From: Pseudotabrizicola sediminis
Lineage (GTDB): Bacteria; Pseudomonadota; Alphaproteobacteria; Rhodobacterales; Rhodobacteraceae
Length of the DNA stretch: 64,000 nt
Direction of reading: 5' to 3'
Assembly (NCBI RefSeq): GCF_004745575.1
Contig: NZ_RPEM01000012.1
Span: 34,913-98,912, forward strand
Positions within the stretch are counted from its first letter, which is position 1. Each line of letters opens with the position of its first letter. The position numbers were made by a program, and so were the translations under genes. Shown piece by piece: positions 1 through 8,943 of the stretch. Below the pieces are notes generated by a model. The model did no database searches and was not told the DNA's origin. It saw only the letters and a program-made list of their open reading frames with translations.

Positions 1-478
<478 letters not shown>

Positions 479-531
479 TTATGGATGGCCCCTGACCCAA
501 TCAAGCGATATCGACGCAAAGGAGAGGCAAG

Positions 532-945
532 ATGGCGGATAATGACACAGCAGCGACGTGGTTTTCGGCAGAGGTCGCCACCTTTGGCGACCGGCTGGCC
601 GGTGCACGCGAGGCAGCGGGGCTGTCGCAGCCCGATCTGGCAGAACGCCTTGGCGTGCGCCTGACCACAGTACAGGGCTGGGAGGATGACGCGTCAGAGC
701 CGCGGTCAAACCGGCTGCAGATGCTGGCAGGCATGCTGAACGTGTCGATCCGCTGGCTTCTGACCGGGGAAGGGGATGGCCTTGACGCGCCCTCGGCCCC
801 CGGAACCCATGATGCGGCGACGCTTGAGGCGCTGGCCGATCTGTCGCGCATGCGCGCGCAGATGCTGGCGCTGGCGCAGGATATGGGGCAGATGGAAACC
901 CGGCTGCATCATCTGTTGCGGCGCGAAGAGGTGGATGCAGAATGA
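532..945 (+). CDS. XRE/Cro-C1 helix-turn-helix regulator
   Basis: Small 137-residue DNA-binding protein. Residues about 18-75 form a Cro/C1-type HTH (GLSQPDLAERLGVRLTTVQGWE) followed by the usual third and fourth helices and a RWLLTGEG ending typical of XRE domains. The C-terminal 40 residues are Leu/Met/Arg-rich and look like an amphipathic or coiled-coil helix, probably for dimerisation. A strong ribosome site (AAAGGAG) precedes the ATG. The stop overlaps the sdhE start by four bases (ATGA), so the two genes are probably translationally coupled. Its target is unknown; association with SdhE is conserved synteny at most, not evidence of a shared function. Confidence 0.88.
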   Translation: MADNDTAATWFSAEVATFGDRLAGAREAAGLSQPDLAERLGVRLTTVQGWEDDASEPRSNRLQMLAGMLNVSIRWLLTGEGDGLDAPSAPGTHDAATLEALADLSRMRAQMLALAQDMGQMETRLHHLLRREEVDAE

Positions 946-1220
946 CCCTGACAGAGACAGCAGATGCACGGCTCAAGCGCATGAAGATGCGTTCCTGGCG
1001 GCGCGGCACCAAGGAAATGGATCTGGTGCTTGGCCCCTGGGCCGACGCGCATCTGGAGGCCCTGTCGCCCGCGCAGCTGGACGAATATGAGCTGTTGCTG
1101 GAAGAAAACGATCAGGATCTGATGGCGTTTATCTTCGGCCAGGCCCGGCCCGCGCCCGCAATTGCACCTTTGCTGGACCAGATCACCCTCTTTGCCCGAG
1201 ACAGACTGCGTAAGGTTTGA
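942..1220 (+). CDS. sdhE: Succinate dehydrogenase assembly factor (FAD flavinylation factor) SdhE
   Basis: 92-residue cytosolic protein of the SdhE/SDH5/YgfY family, which promotes covalent FAD attachment to the flavoprotein subunit SdhA (and FrdA) in complex II. The diagnostic RGxxE motif is present as R21-G22-T23-K24-E25, in the context SWRRGTKEMDLVLG. The remainder (LSPAQLDEYELLLEENDQDLMAF) matches the family's acidic helical second half. Length is normal. It starts inside the stop codon of the XRE gene and so probably shares its transcript. No sdh structural genes are in the window. Confidence 0.93.
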   Translation: MTLTETADARLKRMKMRSWRRGTKEMDLVLGPWADAHLEALSPAQLDEYELLLEENDQDLMAFIFGQARPAPAIAPLLDQITLFARDRLRKV

Positions 1221-1231
1221 GCGAAATCTGA

Positions 1232-1247
1232 ATTCGGTTTACCGAAT
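1232..1247. promoter_or_regulatory. Perfect 16-bp palindrome, candidate operator for the MarR-type gene
   Basis: ATTCGGT at 1232-1238 and its exact reverse complement ACCGAAT at 1241-1247 are separated by TT, giving a palindrome about 54 bases upstream of the MarR-type start. MarR dimers bind palindromes of this size and commonly autoregulate; that link is inference. A weak terminator for sdhE is the alternative, as GTTTTCT follows, but the stem is short. Confidence 0.45.
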
Positions 1248-1300
1248 GTTTTCTGTTTAAGCCGATTCTGTCCTCTGGTTGATGGAAGGCGGAGAACAGC

Positions 1301-1798
1301 ATGACGCATCAAGCCCCGGTTCTGGACGGCTCGCACAAGGTTCTGACAGCGAGCTATCTGGATAGTCTTGCTTTGGTCGAACGCCTGCATCGTCTGCTGC
1401 TTGATGTCATCAAGGATGAGTTTGAGCGGCTTGCCATTCTTGAGATCAACTCGGTTCAGGCGCTGTTGCTCTTCAATATCGGCGACAATGAGGTGACGGC
1501 CGGGGAGTTGAAAAGCCGCGGCTATTATCAGGGCAGCAATGTCAGCTACAATCTGAAAAAGCTGGTGGAGCTCGGCTATATGCACCACCAGCGGTCCGAA
1601 CTTGACCGCCGGTCGGTGCGGGTTCGGCTGACGGAAAAGGGGCGGCGGGTGCGCATGGTGCTGAACGATCTGTTTGCGCGCCATGCCGAAGTGCTGTTGA
1701 AAAAGGCAGTGATCGACGCTGCCGGAATGGAAGACGTGAACCATTCGCTCAAACGGCTGGAACGGTTCTGGACGGATCAGATCCGCTATATTTACTGA
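1301..1798 (+). CDS. MarR-family winged-helix regulator (LdtR-like)
   Basis: 165-residue transcription factor. The central winged helix spans about residues 60-115, with the recognition region GYYQGSNVSYNLKKLVELGYM and a wing DRRSVRVRLTEKGRR typical of MarR proteins (DxRSxxxxLT). Flanking helices would form the dimer interface. The 'NVSYNLKKLVELGY...QRS..DRRSVRV' pattern resembles the rhizobial/Liberibacter LdtR group linked to cell-envelope (L,D-transpeptidase) and osmotic stress regulation; this assignment is by recall of the family pattern and is tentative. A 16-bp palindrome lies in its promoter region, suggesting autoregulation. It is convergent with kpsC across an 81-base gap. Confidence 0.85.
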   Translation: MTHQAPVLDGSHKVLTASYLDSLALVERLHRLLLDVIKDEFERLAILEINSVQALLLFNIGDNEVTAGELKSRGYYQGSNVSYNLKKLVELGYMHHQRSELDRRSVRVRLTEKGRRVRMVLNDLFARHAEVLLKKAVIDAAGMEDVNHSLKRLERFWTDQIRYIY

Positions 1799-1879
1799 CG
1801 CTTCCGCGAGACCATCTTCCACCAGATCGCATTCCGACAGGCTGCAGATGTCGCCTGCGGCCAGGCCCGGAAATTCCTT

Positions 1880-3934
1880 TTACCGCCGCCACAGTCGCGC
1901 ATGGGTGGCAAACTGTCCTTGCAGCTTGGCCAGCACCCGGTTGCCAAGCCCCGGATGCGGCACAGTATCACGCATGAGCCGCTCGACCGCTACCTCTGCC
2001 GGGCAGGGGCGGCGGCTGACGGGGTCGTAATAGCGCGGATAGGCGATCAATGCAGCATACACCAGATGGTCCAGCGGGGGGCGCGGCAGCAGCCCGCCAT
2101 CAGGGCCCCGCAGACGGCGTGGGGGCACCGGGCCAAGGTCGCGCGTCAGCCCCCAGCCCGCATAGAAGGGCACGCCCAGACAGGTGACAGGCTTGCCCCT
2201 AAGCAGCGCCTCGAACCCCATGAGGCTGGTCATTGTCCAGACCTCATCACAGGCGTTGATCAGCCCCATCGGGTCGGCGCGGGTGGCCACCACATCGGCC
2301 AGTCCGATCAGATCGCTGGCCGAAACGGCTCCGGGTCGCAACCCCGCCTCGACATCCGGGTGCGGTTTGTAGATCAGCACCGCCCCCGGATGAACCTCCC
2401 GCGCCGCCTGCAACAGCGCCAGATTGGTTCGCACCGCGCCGCAGCCTTTCAGGATCGACGCGTCATCTTCCACCTGTCCGGGCACCAGAATGCGGTGTCC
2501 GGGGGGCAGATCGGGCAGGGTGCCGGGCAGGTTGTACTTGCTTAAGGCATGCGCCACCAGCCGGTCACGCAGCCGCGCCGCGCGGGCAAGGCCGCCGGGT
2601 GGCGGGGCTGACAGGATCAGCCGCTCCAGCCGGCTTTCGCGGCTGGGGTCGTAGTAAATTCCCAGATCATCGGCGACCAAAGACAGCGGCGGCACCAGAT
2701 CGGCCCCGAGGCCCCGCGAGCGCAAGAAACCATCTTCCACCCGGCGCAGCGGCACAGTGGCATGCGCCAGTCCGTCGGTTTCTTTCCCGGCCCAGACCAG
2801 AATGCCGCGCCCCTTGGTCTCGCCCGGCACGTCGCGGTAAACCAAGGGTTTTTCCCGCCCGAACACCGCTTGCAACCGCGCGCGCTTCCACAGCCGCATT
2901 CCGACCGCCACATGGCCACTACGATCCTCGCGAAAGGCGCGCACCTCGGCTTCCAGCTGATCGACCGCTTGTTCAAAGCTGCACAAGCGGTCGCGGCAGG
3001 GGTCATACCAGACCGGGGCCAGAATCATCGCGGCGGCAAACAGTTGCACGCGCGTCAGGCTGCGTCCGCGGCGGGGCAGGGGGTGTGCATCATGGGTCAG
3101 GCCCCAACCGGCATAGAACGGTTGGCCGTAAACATGCGGGCGGTGGCCTGCCAGAATGGCCTCGAATCCCAATTGCGACGACACGGTGTAAACCGCAATC
3201 GCCCCGTCCAGCAGCGCATGGGGCGAGACTGGATCCGCCAGCACCGTGACCCGGTCAGAGACATCCGCCACCGCGAAATGCCCGGCGCGCAGGCCAAGCG
3301 CAGTCTCGGGATGCAATTTAACCACGATACGGGCCTGCGGATGCGCGTCTATCGCATCCCCCAGCATCTGCGCAAAACTCTGCGCCGATGCCCCCCCATA
3401 CCGGATCGCCGCATCGCCGCGAGTTTGATCGACCACCAGCACATAGCCCGGCGCGGGCGCGGGCAGCAAAGGATCGTGCATGTTGTATTTTGAAAGGTCT
3501 GACGCTCGAAGCCGCGCAATTCCATCCCGTGCCCGCGCCAACGTGTTGGAATTGTCCAAGGGGTCAGTCGCCAGAATGTGCTCCAGCCGCGACGCGGCGG
3601 AGCTGTCATAATGCACGCCTATAGGGTCGATCAGCAGCCCCAGCGCCCCGCCGCCCATCCGCCCGGGCCGTACGCTGCGCAAGAACGCATCCTCGACGCG
3701 AATCAGCGGTACGCCTCGCCTTGTCGCAACAGCCTCGCCGCGATGGGCAAAGGGGCTGCGGCCCCAGACCACCACGCCATCACCCGGTCCCGGCAGGCCC
3801 AGTTTCAGCTGATGGCCGGACAGCGCCAATATGCGCCGCAGATGCCGGTCGCGCAGAAAGCCTGCATTGTAATGAAAAAGCCGCCGGGGAAGGCCCCCGG
3901 CGGCATCTGGTCTGTCATCGGGGCGCGGTGCCAA
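1880..3934 (-). CDS. kpsC: KpsC-like capsule Kdo transferase, two tandem modules
   Basis: Cytoplasmic enzyme of group-2 capsule assembly. KpsC adds beta-Kdo residues to a phosphatidylglycerol acceptor, building the linker on which capsule is made. The protein is two repeats of one module: each has RVED(A/G)FLRS (about residues 79 and 398), a K(L/P)HP(E/D) motif, GFEA(I/L)L and a PFYAGWGLT block, exactly the duplicated layout of KpsC. Start is uncertain: the open frame extends to 4060 inside the upstream export gene without an ATG at the junction. I chose the TTG at 3934, just after the upstream stop at 3942, giving 684 residues, close to the family norm. The transcript probably also carries the export lipoprotein and kpsS. 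No kpsM/T ABC transporter genes are in the window. Confidence 0.85.
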   Translation of the reverse strand: MAPRPDDRPDAAGGLPRRLFHYNAGFLRDRHLRRILALSGHQLKLGLPGPGDGVVVWGRSPFAHRGEAVATRRGVPLIRVEDAFLRSVRPGRMGGGALGLLIDPIGVHYDSSAASRLEHILATDPLDNSNTLARARDGIARLRASDLSKYNMHDPLLPAPAPGYVLVVDQTRGDAAIRYGGASAQSFAQMLGDAIDAHPQARIVVKLHPETALGLRAGHFAVADVSDRVTVLADPVSPHALLDGAIAVYTVSSQLGFEAILAGHRPHVYGQPFYAGWGLTHDAHPLPRRGRSLTRVQLFAAAMILAPVWYDPCRDRLCSFEQAVDQLEAEVRAFREDRSGHVAVGMRLWKRARLQAVFGREKPLVYRDVPGETKGRGILVWAGKETDGLAHATVPLRRVEDGFLRSRGLGADLVPPLSLVADDLGIYYDPSRESRLERLILSAPPPGGLARAARLRDRLVAHALSKYNLPGTLPDLPPGHRILVPGQVEDDASILKGCGAVRTNLALLQAAREVHPGAVLIYKPHPDVEAGLRPGAVSASDLIGLADVVATRADPMGLINACDEVWTMTSLMGFEALLRGKPVTCLGVPFYAGWGLTRDLGPVPPRRLRGPDGGLLPRPPLDHLVYAALIAYPRYYDPVSRRPCPAEVAVERLMRDTVPHPGLGNRVLAKLQGQFATHARLWRR

Positions 3935-3941
3935 CCCGGCC

Positions 3942-5081
3942 TCAGCCGCCTGTGCCCACGTCGGAGATCGAGCTTGCCGCCCCGGCGGTGCCGGTGATGG
4001 CGGACAGGGTTTTTTGCCACTGCACGAAGGGCGCTTCGGTGACGTAAACCGTGTCGCCATCGCGCACCACGAAATCGCGGGCCTCGAACATGCCGGTGGG
4101 TTGGGTCAGATCGAGCACGTAGACCATCCGCTGCGCGCCGCGCAGGTCTTTGCGGCCCAGCACGGCATTGGCAATCTCTTCCGGCTCGTTGCGGAAGACA
4201 AAGACGCCGGTCGGATCGGCCAGATTGGTGTTCAGCCCCCCGACGATCGCGATTGCCTCGATCGCCGACAGGGTCTGGGTTTCAAACGGCACACGGTTCT
4301 GCGCACCCGTCGCCCCAAGCGCCACAAAGGCCCGGGTATCGCGTTCGACCACGATCTTGTCGCCGGGACGCAGGGCGATATCAAGTGCGGGGTTGGCATA
4401 CAGATCCTGCAGCCAGACCCGTCCGCTGTGGGCCCCGCGCGTGACGCGGATCACCGCAACGTCGGGTTCGATTGCGACGCCACCGGCGCGGGCAATCATC
4501 GCCGAAAGCTGGCGGGTCGGGCGCTCGATGGCATAGACGCCGGTGGCTCCGACAGAGCCTTGTACCGACACGCTCGACCCGTCGCCGGCCAACCGGGTCA
4601 CGGCGACCTGAGGGTCGGGGGTCTGGGTGTCCAGCTTGCGGGTGATCGCCTGACGCAGCCCTTCGGGCGTTTGCCCGGCGGCCTTGATCCGGCCCGCATA
4701 AGGCACGAAGATATAGCCCTGACCGTCAACCTGCACCTCTTCCAGCGCGCTGACGCGCTGGCCGGTGTTGCCCAGAAGCGGGTCGTCACGCACGTTTTCA
4801 AAGATGGTCAGGCCAAGCGTGTCACCAGAGCTGATCGTATCGGCCCCCATGACGCCCGCATTCAGGAAGCCCGAAGAAAACCCGAAGGCCGGGATGACGG
4901 CTGTGGCCCGGGTCACGCGCTGATTGACCGTTACGATAAAGGCATCACCCTCTTTCAGCACCGACCCTTTGAAAATCTCGGCCTTGGTGGGGCCGGACCG
5001 CGGCAGGCCACAGGCCGCCGTGGATGCGACCAGCGCAACAAGACAAAGGGCTTTCGCCCCCTTTGATGTAAGCACGTTCAC
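3942..5081 (-). CDS. Polysaccharide export lipoprotein, Wza/KpsD-like
   Basis: Outer-membrane/periplasmic export protein of the OPX (Wza/KpsD) family, forming the exit channel for capsule or exopolysaccharide. The N-terminus is a hydrophobic signal ending in ALVASTAAC-G, a plausible though imperfect lipobox. The polysaccharide-export domain follows (GDTLGLTIFENVRDDP through VQVDGQGYIFVPYAGRI), then SLBB-like repeats (VSVQGSVGATGVYAIERPT; VALGATGAQNRV) and a C-terminal segment. GTG at 5081 is preferred because AAAGGAG lies eight bases upstream and the signal peptide starts there; an ATG at 5126 would add 15 residues. It sits between kpsS and kpsC, supporting a role in the same capsule pathway. 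Confidence 0.87.
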   Translation of the reverse strand: MNVLTSKGAKALCLVALVASTAACGLPRSGPTKAEIFKGSVLKEGDAFIVTVNQRVTRATAVIPAFGFSSGFLNAGVMGADTISSGDTLGLTIFENVRDDPLLGNTGQRVSALEEVQVDGQGYIFVPYAGRIKAAGQTPEGLRQAITRKLDTQTPDPQVAVTRLAGDGSSVSVQGSVGATGVYAIERPTRQLSAMIARAGGVAIEPDVAVIRVTRGAHSGRVWLQDLYANPALDIALRPGDKIVVERDTRAFVALGATGAQNRVPFETQTLSAIEAIAIVGGLNTNLADPTGVFVFRNEPEEIANAVLGRKDLRGAQRMVYVLDLTQPTGMFEARDFVVRDGDTVYVTEAPFVQWQKTLSAITGTAGAASSISDVGTGG

Positions 5082-5170
5082 TGCTCGGGCTCCTTTGACT
5101 GGATTTGCCTCAAGTTTTGCATGCAAGGCTACAGAACGATTTGAGAAAATGCCAGCACCGGCTTTGGCCG

Positions 5171-6496
5171 TCAGTTCACCAGCCGCAACTGTTGCCGTGG
5201 TGCCGCGCTTCCCGAGATCAGCGCATCGTAGGGGTCTTCAGCGGAAAGCATCATGTCGACCACCTGCCGCAGCACCTCTTGCCGGCCGCGGGTGCTGTAA
5301 AAGCCCCCGGTGATCTGGCTGGTTTCCAGCAGATAATGGCGGAATTTGCGGTATGCCCGGCCATCGGGGCGGCTGGGCTTTGCAAAGAAGGTGGCGAGCG
5401 GCTGGTCAGACACGAATTCCGGCTTGGCATAGACCGCCGCGCCAAAGGTTTTCAACGCCATGCCCCGCCACAGCACCTGCTGACCGGCGGTGGAATTGAC
5501 GGTGACGGCAGAGCGTGCGTGGTTCAGAAGCTGCGCCAGCTTGCCACCACGCACGAAATGCACCCGGCCTGTCAGCCCGTGCAGGTGTGCCAGACGGCGG
5601 ATTTCGGCCTTCAGCGGCGCGCGGCCGTCTTCCAGCGGATGGGCCTTGAAGACCAGATGATGATGCGGTGCCGCCCCTTTGGCAAAGCCGTCAATCACCA
5701 CCTCCAGAAATTCGGCCATGGTGCGGAACGGCGAATGCATCTGAAAGCTGGCGTCATGTTCCAGCTGCAACAGCACCAGATGATAGGGAAAGCCGCCGTT
5801 CCGGATGCGATATTGGGCGATCATCCGTTCCCAGCGGTGAAATGGCAACAGCAGAAGGCGTTTGCAATACAGTAGAAATTCCTGCCCCACGGTCTGTTTG
5901 CGATGGGGCCGGAAATTGCGGAATGTGCGAAAGCCGGTCATGACGAACCAATGATACAGCGCGCCCCAGAAGATATGTTGGCGCATGTCGCCCCAGCTGG
6001 CGGGGGCTTCGGGTTGATCCATTTCTGCCTTGGCCAAGGCGGCCTGCATGTCGGCCACGGACATCTGCATCAGCCTCGAATGCCCATTCGCGCCGTTGCG
6101 CTCATAGGTCACCCAATGCGGGCGCAGGTAGCCTTCTTCAAATACATGCACCGTCAGCCCGGCGGTGCGGGCCGCGAGGATCGCCTGCGCGTGCACCGGA
6201 CGGGTATCGCCATAGAGCACCAGATCGGTGATGGCGTGTTCGCGCAACAGCGCCGCAATCCGGTCGGGCCACTGATCTGCCGGGTCGCGGAAGGCGATGA
6301 AACTGTCGGCGGGCCAAAACACCTCGTCGCCCCGGTTGAAGCCCACACGCCAGACCTGCGCCCCCGATGCCTGCAGCATCTTGCCCAAACGGCTGAAAAA
6401 GGGACCGTGTGGCCCTTGCAGAAACAGAAAGCGGCGTGTGTCACCCGTGGTTCGCATGTCACCTGTCTTGGCCAGTCTGCGGCGTGGTGCCGGCAT
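5171..6496 (-). CDS. kpsS: KpsS-like capsule Kdo transferase
   Basis: Capsule biosynthesis protein of the KpsS family, which adds the first beta-Kdo to lyso-phosphatidylglycerol in group-2 capsule linker synthesis, upstream of KpsC. The signature RRFLFLQGPHGPFFSRLGKM lies near the N-terminus, followed by VWRVGFNRGDEVFW, VFEEGYLRPHWVTYE and a C-terminal transferase half with VFKAHPLEDGR and VNSTAGQQVLWRGMALKTFG, all typical of KpsS. Length of 441 residues is slightly long; ATG at 6496 has AAAGG nine bases upstream, while an internal ATG at 6457 would give 428 residues. It is the first gene of the minus-strand capsule block and is divergent from ribE across 117 bases. Confidence 0.87.
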   Translation of the reverse strand: MPAPRRRLAKTGDMRTTGDTRRFLFLQGPHGPFFSRLGKMLQASGAQVWRVGFNRGDEVFWPADSFIAFRDPADQWPDRIAALLREHAITDLVLYGDTRPVHAQAILAARTAGLTVHVFEEGYLRPHWVTYERNGANGHSRLMQMSVADMQAALAKAEMDQPEAPASWGDMRQHIFWGALYHWFVMTGFRTFRNFRPHRKQTVGQEFLLYCKRLLLLPFHRWERMIAQYRIRNGGFPYHLVLLQLEHDASFQMHSPFRTMAEFLEVVIDGFAKGAAPHHHLVFKAHPLEDGRAPLKAEIRRLAHLHGLTGRVHFVRGGKLAQLLNHARSAVTVNSTAGQQVLWRGMALKTFGAAVYAKPEFVSDQPLATFFAKPSRPDGRAYRKFRHYLLETSQITGGFYSTRGRQEVLRQVVDMMLSAEDPYDALISGSAAPRQQLRLVN

Positions 6497-6613
6497 AGCA
6501 AGTAACCTTTAACCGGCTGCCAAGATCAAAGCACGGCGAATTTCTGGCACCTTCCGGGCGACCTTGCGTCGCCCCCAGTCGCGGGTTACGCATTGCAACA
6601 AAGGAGACCGACC

Positions 6614-7210
6614 ATGTTCACAGGGATCGTCAGCGATATCGGTGAGGTGCTGCAGACCGAGCAGCAGGGCGATCTGCGCGCCCGTATCGGCACGCGCTAT
6701 GATGTGGGCGGCATCGACATCGGGGCATCGATCGCGTCGGACGGTGTGTGCCTGACCGTGATTGCCACCGGAACGACACCGCGCAACTGGTATGACGTGC
6801 AGATTTCGGCTGAAACTGTCAGCAAGACCAATCTGGCGCGCTGGACGCCTGGCGCACGGGTCAATCTGGAACGAGCGCTCAAGGTTGGCGACGAGCTGGG
6901 GGGGCATATCGTATCAGGCCACGTCGATGGTGTGGCCGAAGTGGTGGCCGTGGTGCCCGAAGGCGACAGCCTGCGCGTGACCTTCCGCGCGCCGCGCGAT
7001 CTGGCGCGGTTCATCGCGCCCAAGGGGTCGGTCGCGCTTAATGGCACGTCGCTGACCGTGAATGAGGTCGATGGGGCAGATTTCGGCATCAACTTCATTC
7101 CGCACACCCAGAAGGCGACCACATGGGGTGATGTGGCGGTGGGGGATCTGGTGAACCTTGAGGTGGATACCATGGCCCGCTATGTGGCACGCTTGCGCGA
7201 ATGGGAGTGA
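6614..7210 (+). CDS. ribE: Riboflavin synthase, alpha subunit
   Basis: 198-residue enzyme that dismutates two 6,7-dimethyl-8-ribityllumazine molecules into riboflavin and the pyrimidine precursor. Two lumazine-binding repeats are visible: repeat 1 starts with the canonical MFTGIVSDIGEV and carries SIASDGVCLTVI; repeat 2 begins near GGHIVSGHVDGVAEVV and carries SVALNGTSLTVNEVD. The ATG at 6614 is preceded by AAGGAG, and homologues begin M-F-T-G-I-V. It is the first gene of a riboflavin cluster, with the next gene overlapping by ten bases. No FMN-riboswitch-like leader was recognised in the 117 bases upstream, and ribD is not in the window. Confidence 0.96.
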   Translation: MFTGIVSDIGEVLQTEQQGDLRARIGTRYDVGGIDIGASIASDGVCLTVIATGTTPRNWYDVQISAETVSKTNLARWTPGARVNLERALKVGDELGGHIVSGHVDGVAEVVAVVPEGDSLRVTFRAPRDLARFIAPKGSVALNGTSLTVNEVDGADFGINFIPHTQKATTWGDVAVGDLVNLEVDTMARYVARLREWE

Positions 7211-7752
7211 TCGGCCACAACCGGGGGCCAGAGATGAACGGCCTGTCATGGCGCACCCAATGCTGGCGTGCCGCCCGTGCTCGTCTGCTGCCGACCCTGC
7301 CGATAGAGGTGGTGCGCCTGCGCGTGCGCCGGGCGGCCCAGCTGGGGCTGGACTACAAGACCTATGCCGGCATGCGCGCCAGCACCGGGCACGATCTGGT
7401 GGCGTTTCTGTTTTCCTCCAACGCGCTGCGGGTGTTGCGGGCGGGGCAGGTGCTGCCCGGCGACCGCGCACAAAAGCTGGCAGCACTTCAGGGAACCGGA
7501 CTGATCGGCCTTGCGCTGCCGCCGTTGCAGGCGGCGGATCTGGCCCGCGCAGCCCCGGCGCTGACAGCCAGCCACGCCGCCCCCCTTCACCTTGCCAGCT
7601 TTGCCGAGGCGCGGGTGCGCCTGCGCATGGCCCTTGGCACCATCCCGTCCGACACGGTTCTGCTGATCGGCGATCACGGGCTGGAGGCGGAGTGGTGTGC
7701 GGCGGGCCGGTTGGCGGGCTACCTTCCGGCCGAGCGGTATTTCGGCACCTGA
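7201..7752 (+). CDS. Conserved unknown protein embedded in the riboflavin operon
   Basis: 183-residue protein that I cannot assign to a function. It begins MGVIGHNRGPEM; the short IGHNRGP N-terminal motif occurs in several small alphaproteobacterial proteins. The body is Ala/Leu/Arg-rich and soluble-looking, with LDYKTYAGMRASTGHDLVAF near residue 60 and a C-terminal IPSDTVLLIGDHGLEAEWCAAG segment. It overlaps ribE by ten bases and sits about 100 bases before ribBX, so co-transcription with riboflavin genes is likely. A link to flavin metabolism is inference from position only. The reading frame has typical high-GC codon use, arguing that it is real. Confidence 0.75.
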   Translation: MGVIGHNRGPEMNGLSWRTQCWRAARARLLPTLPIEVVRLRVRRAAQLGLDYKTYAGMRASTGHDLVAFLFSSNALRVLRAGQVLPGDRAQKLAALQGTGLIGLALPPLQAADLARAAPALTASHAAPLHLASFAEARVRLRMALGTIPSDTVLLIGDHGLEAEWCAAGRLAGYLPAERYFGT

Positions 7753-7851
7753 GGGACGTGGTGTCGCGCACAGTCGCTCTGCGCCGCCCGCCTCTGGCTT
7801 TTGCGGCCCTGTCGCGGTAAAGGCGGATAAACCCGCTCAGGAACCCATCGC

Positions 7852-8940
7852 ATGACCGACTATTCCGACGCAATTTCCTCTGTCGAAGACATCATCGACG
7901 ACGCGCGCAACGGGCGCATGTTCATTCTGGTCGATCATGAAGACCGCGAGAATGAAGGTGATCTGGTGATCCCGGCGCAGATGTGCACCCCGCAGGCGGT
8001 GAACTTCATGGCGACCTATGGCCGGGGCCTGATCTGCCTTGCGCTGACCGCCGACCGCGTGGATCAGCTTGGCTTGCAACCGATGAGCCCGAAGAATTCC
8101 TCGCGGCTGGCATCGGCCTTTACCCTGTCGATCGAGGCGCGCGAGGGGATTTCCACCGGCATTTCCGCCGCTGACCGGGCGCGCACCGTATCTGTCGCCA
8201 TCGACCAGACCAAAGGCCCGCAGGATATTGCCACGCCGGGCCACGTCTTTCCGCTGCGCGCCCGCGATGGCGGGGTGCTGGTGCGGGCGGGTCATACCGA
8301 GGCGGCGGTCGATGTGGCGCGTCTGGCGGGGCTGAACCCGTCGGGCGTGATCTGCGAGGTGATGAATGACGACGGGTCCATGGCGCGTCTGCCCGACCTG
8401 ATTGTGTTTGCGCAAAAGCACGGGCTGAAGATCGGCACGATTTCCGACCTGATCGCCTATCGCCGCCGCAACGACAATCTGGTGAAGCTGACCGAAGAGC
8501 GCGCCGTCACCGCCGAATTCGGCGGTGACTGGACCATGCGGATCTATACGGACGTGACCGAAGGCGCGGAACATGTGGTGCTGATCAAGGGTGACATCAC
8601 CACCCCCGGCTCGGTGCTGACCCGGATGCACACGCTTGACCCGCTGCTCGATGTGGTGGGCCTTGGCGGGGCAGGGCGCACGGCGGAATTCGGCGCGGCG
8701 ATGAAGCTGATCGCCGCCGAAGGGCGCGGCGTGTTGGTGTTGCTGCGCGAGCTGGATCGCAAGCTGGTGTCGGACGACGCCTCGCCCCAGACGCTCAAGC
8801 AATATGGCATCGGCGCGCAGATCCTGGTGTCGCTGGGGGTCAATGACCTGACCTTGCTGACCAATTCGCCGCAGCCGAAGGTTGTCGGGCTGGACGCCTA
8901 CGGGTTGTCGATCACCGGCACCCGCAAGATCACGGAGTAA
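7852..8940 (+). CDS. ribB: RibBX: 3,4-dihydroxy-2-butanone-4-phosphate synthase fused to a degenerate GTP cyclohydrolase II domain
   Basis: The N-terminal half (about 1-205) is a complete DHBP synthase, converting ribulose 5-phosphate to the four-carbon riboflavin precursor: the acidic motif DHEDRENEGD (28-37) and TPGHVFPLRARDGGVLVRAGHTEAA (128-152) are intact. The C-terminal half (about 210-360) is homologous to GTP cyclohydrolase II, but the zinc-binding cysteines are gone: after RMH (258-260), where RibA has E-C-L-x-G-D...C-D-C, this protein reads TLDPLLDVVGLGG, and there is no Cys after residue 168. The HRQEGRNIGL active-site stretch is also replaced by LRELDRKLVSDD. This fits the RibBX class described in Proteobacteria, so it should supply RibB but not RibA activity. 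It is followed three bases later by ribH. Confidence 0.93.
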   Translation: MTDYSDAISSVEDIIDDARNGRMFILVDHEDRENEGDLVIPAQMCTPQAVNFMATYGRGLICLALTADRVDQLGLQPMSPKNSSRLASAFTLSIEAREGISTGISAADRARTVSVAIDQTKGPQDIATPGHVFPLRARDGGVLVRAGHTEAAVDVARLAGLNPSGVICEVMNDDGSMARLPDLIVFAQKHGLKIGTISDLIAYRRRNDNLVKLTEERAVTAEFGGDWTMRIYTDVTEGAEHVVLIKGDITTPGSVLTRMHTLDPLLDVVGLGGAGRTAEFGAAMKLIAAEGRGVLVLLRELDRKLVSDDASPQTLKQYGIGAQILVSLGVNDLTLLTNSPQPKVVGLDAYGLSITGTRKITE

Positions 8941-8943
8941 ACC

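Noticed and set aside
6497..6613. FMN riboswitch before ribE
   Set aside because: The 117-base gap lacks the conserved RFN-element segments that I could recognise, so not annotated.
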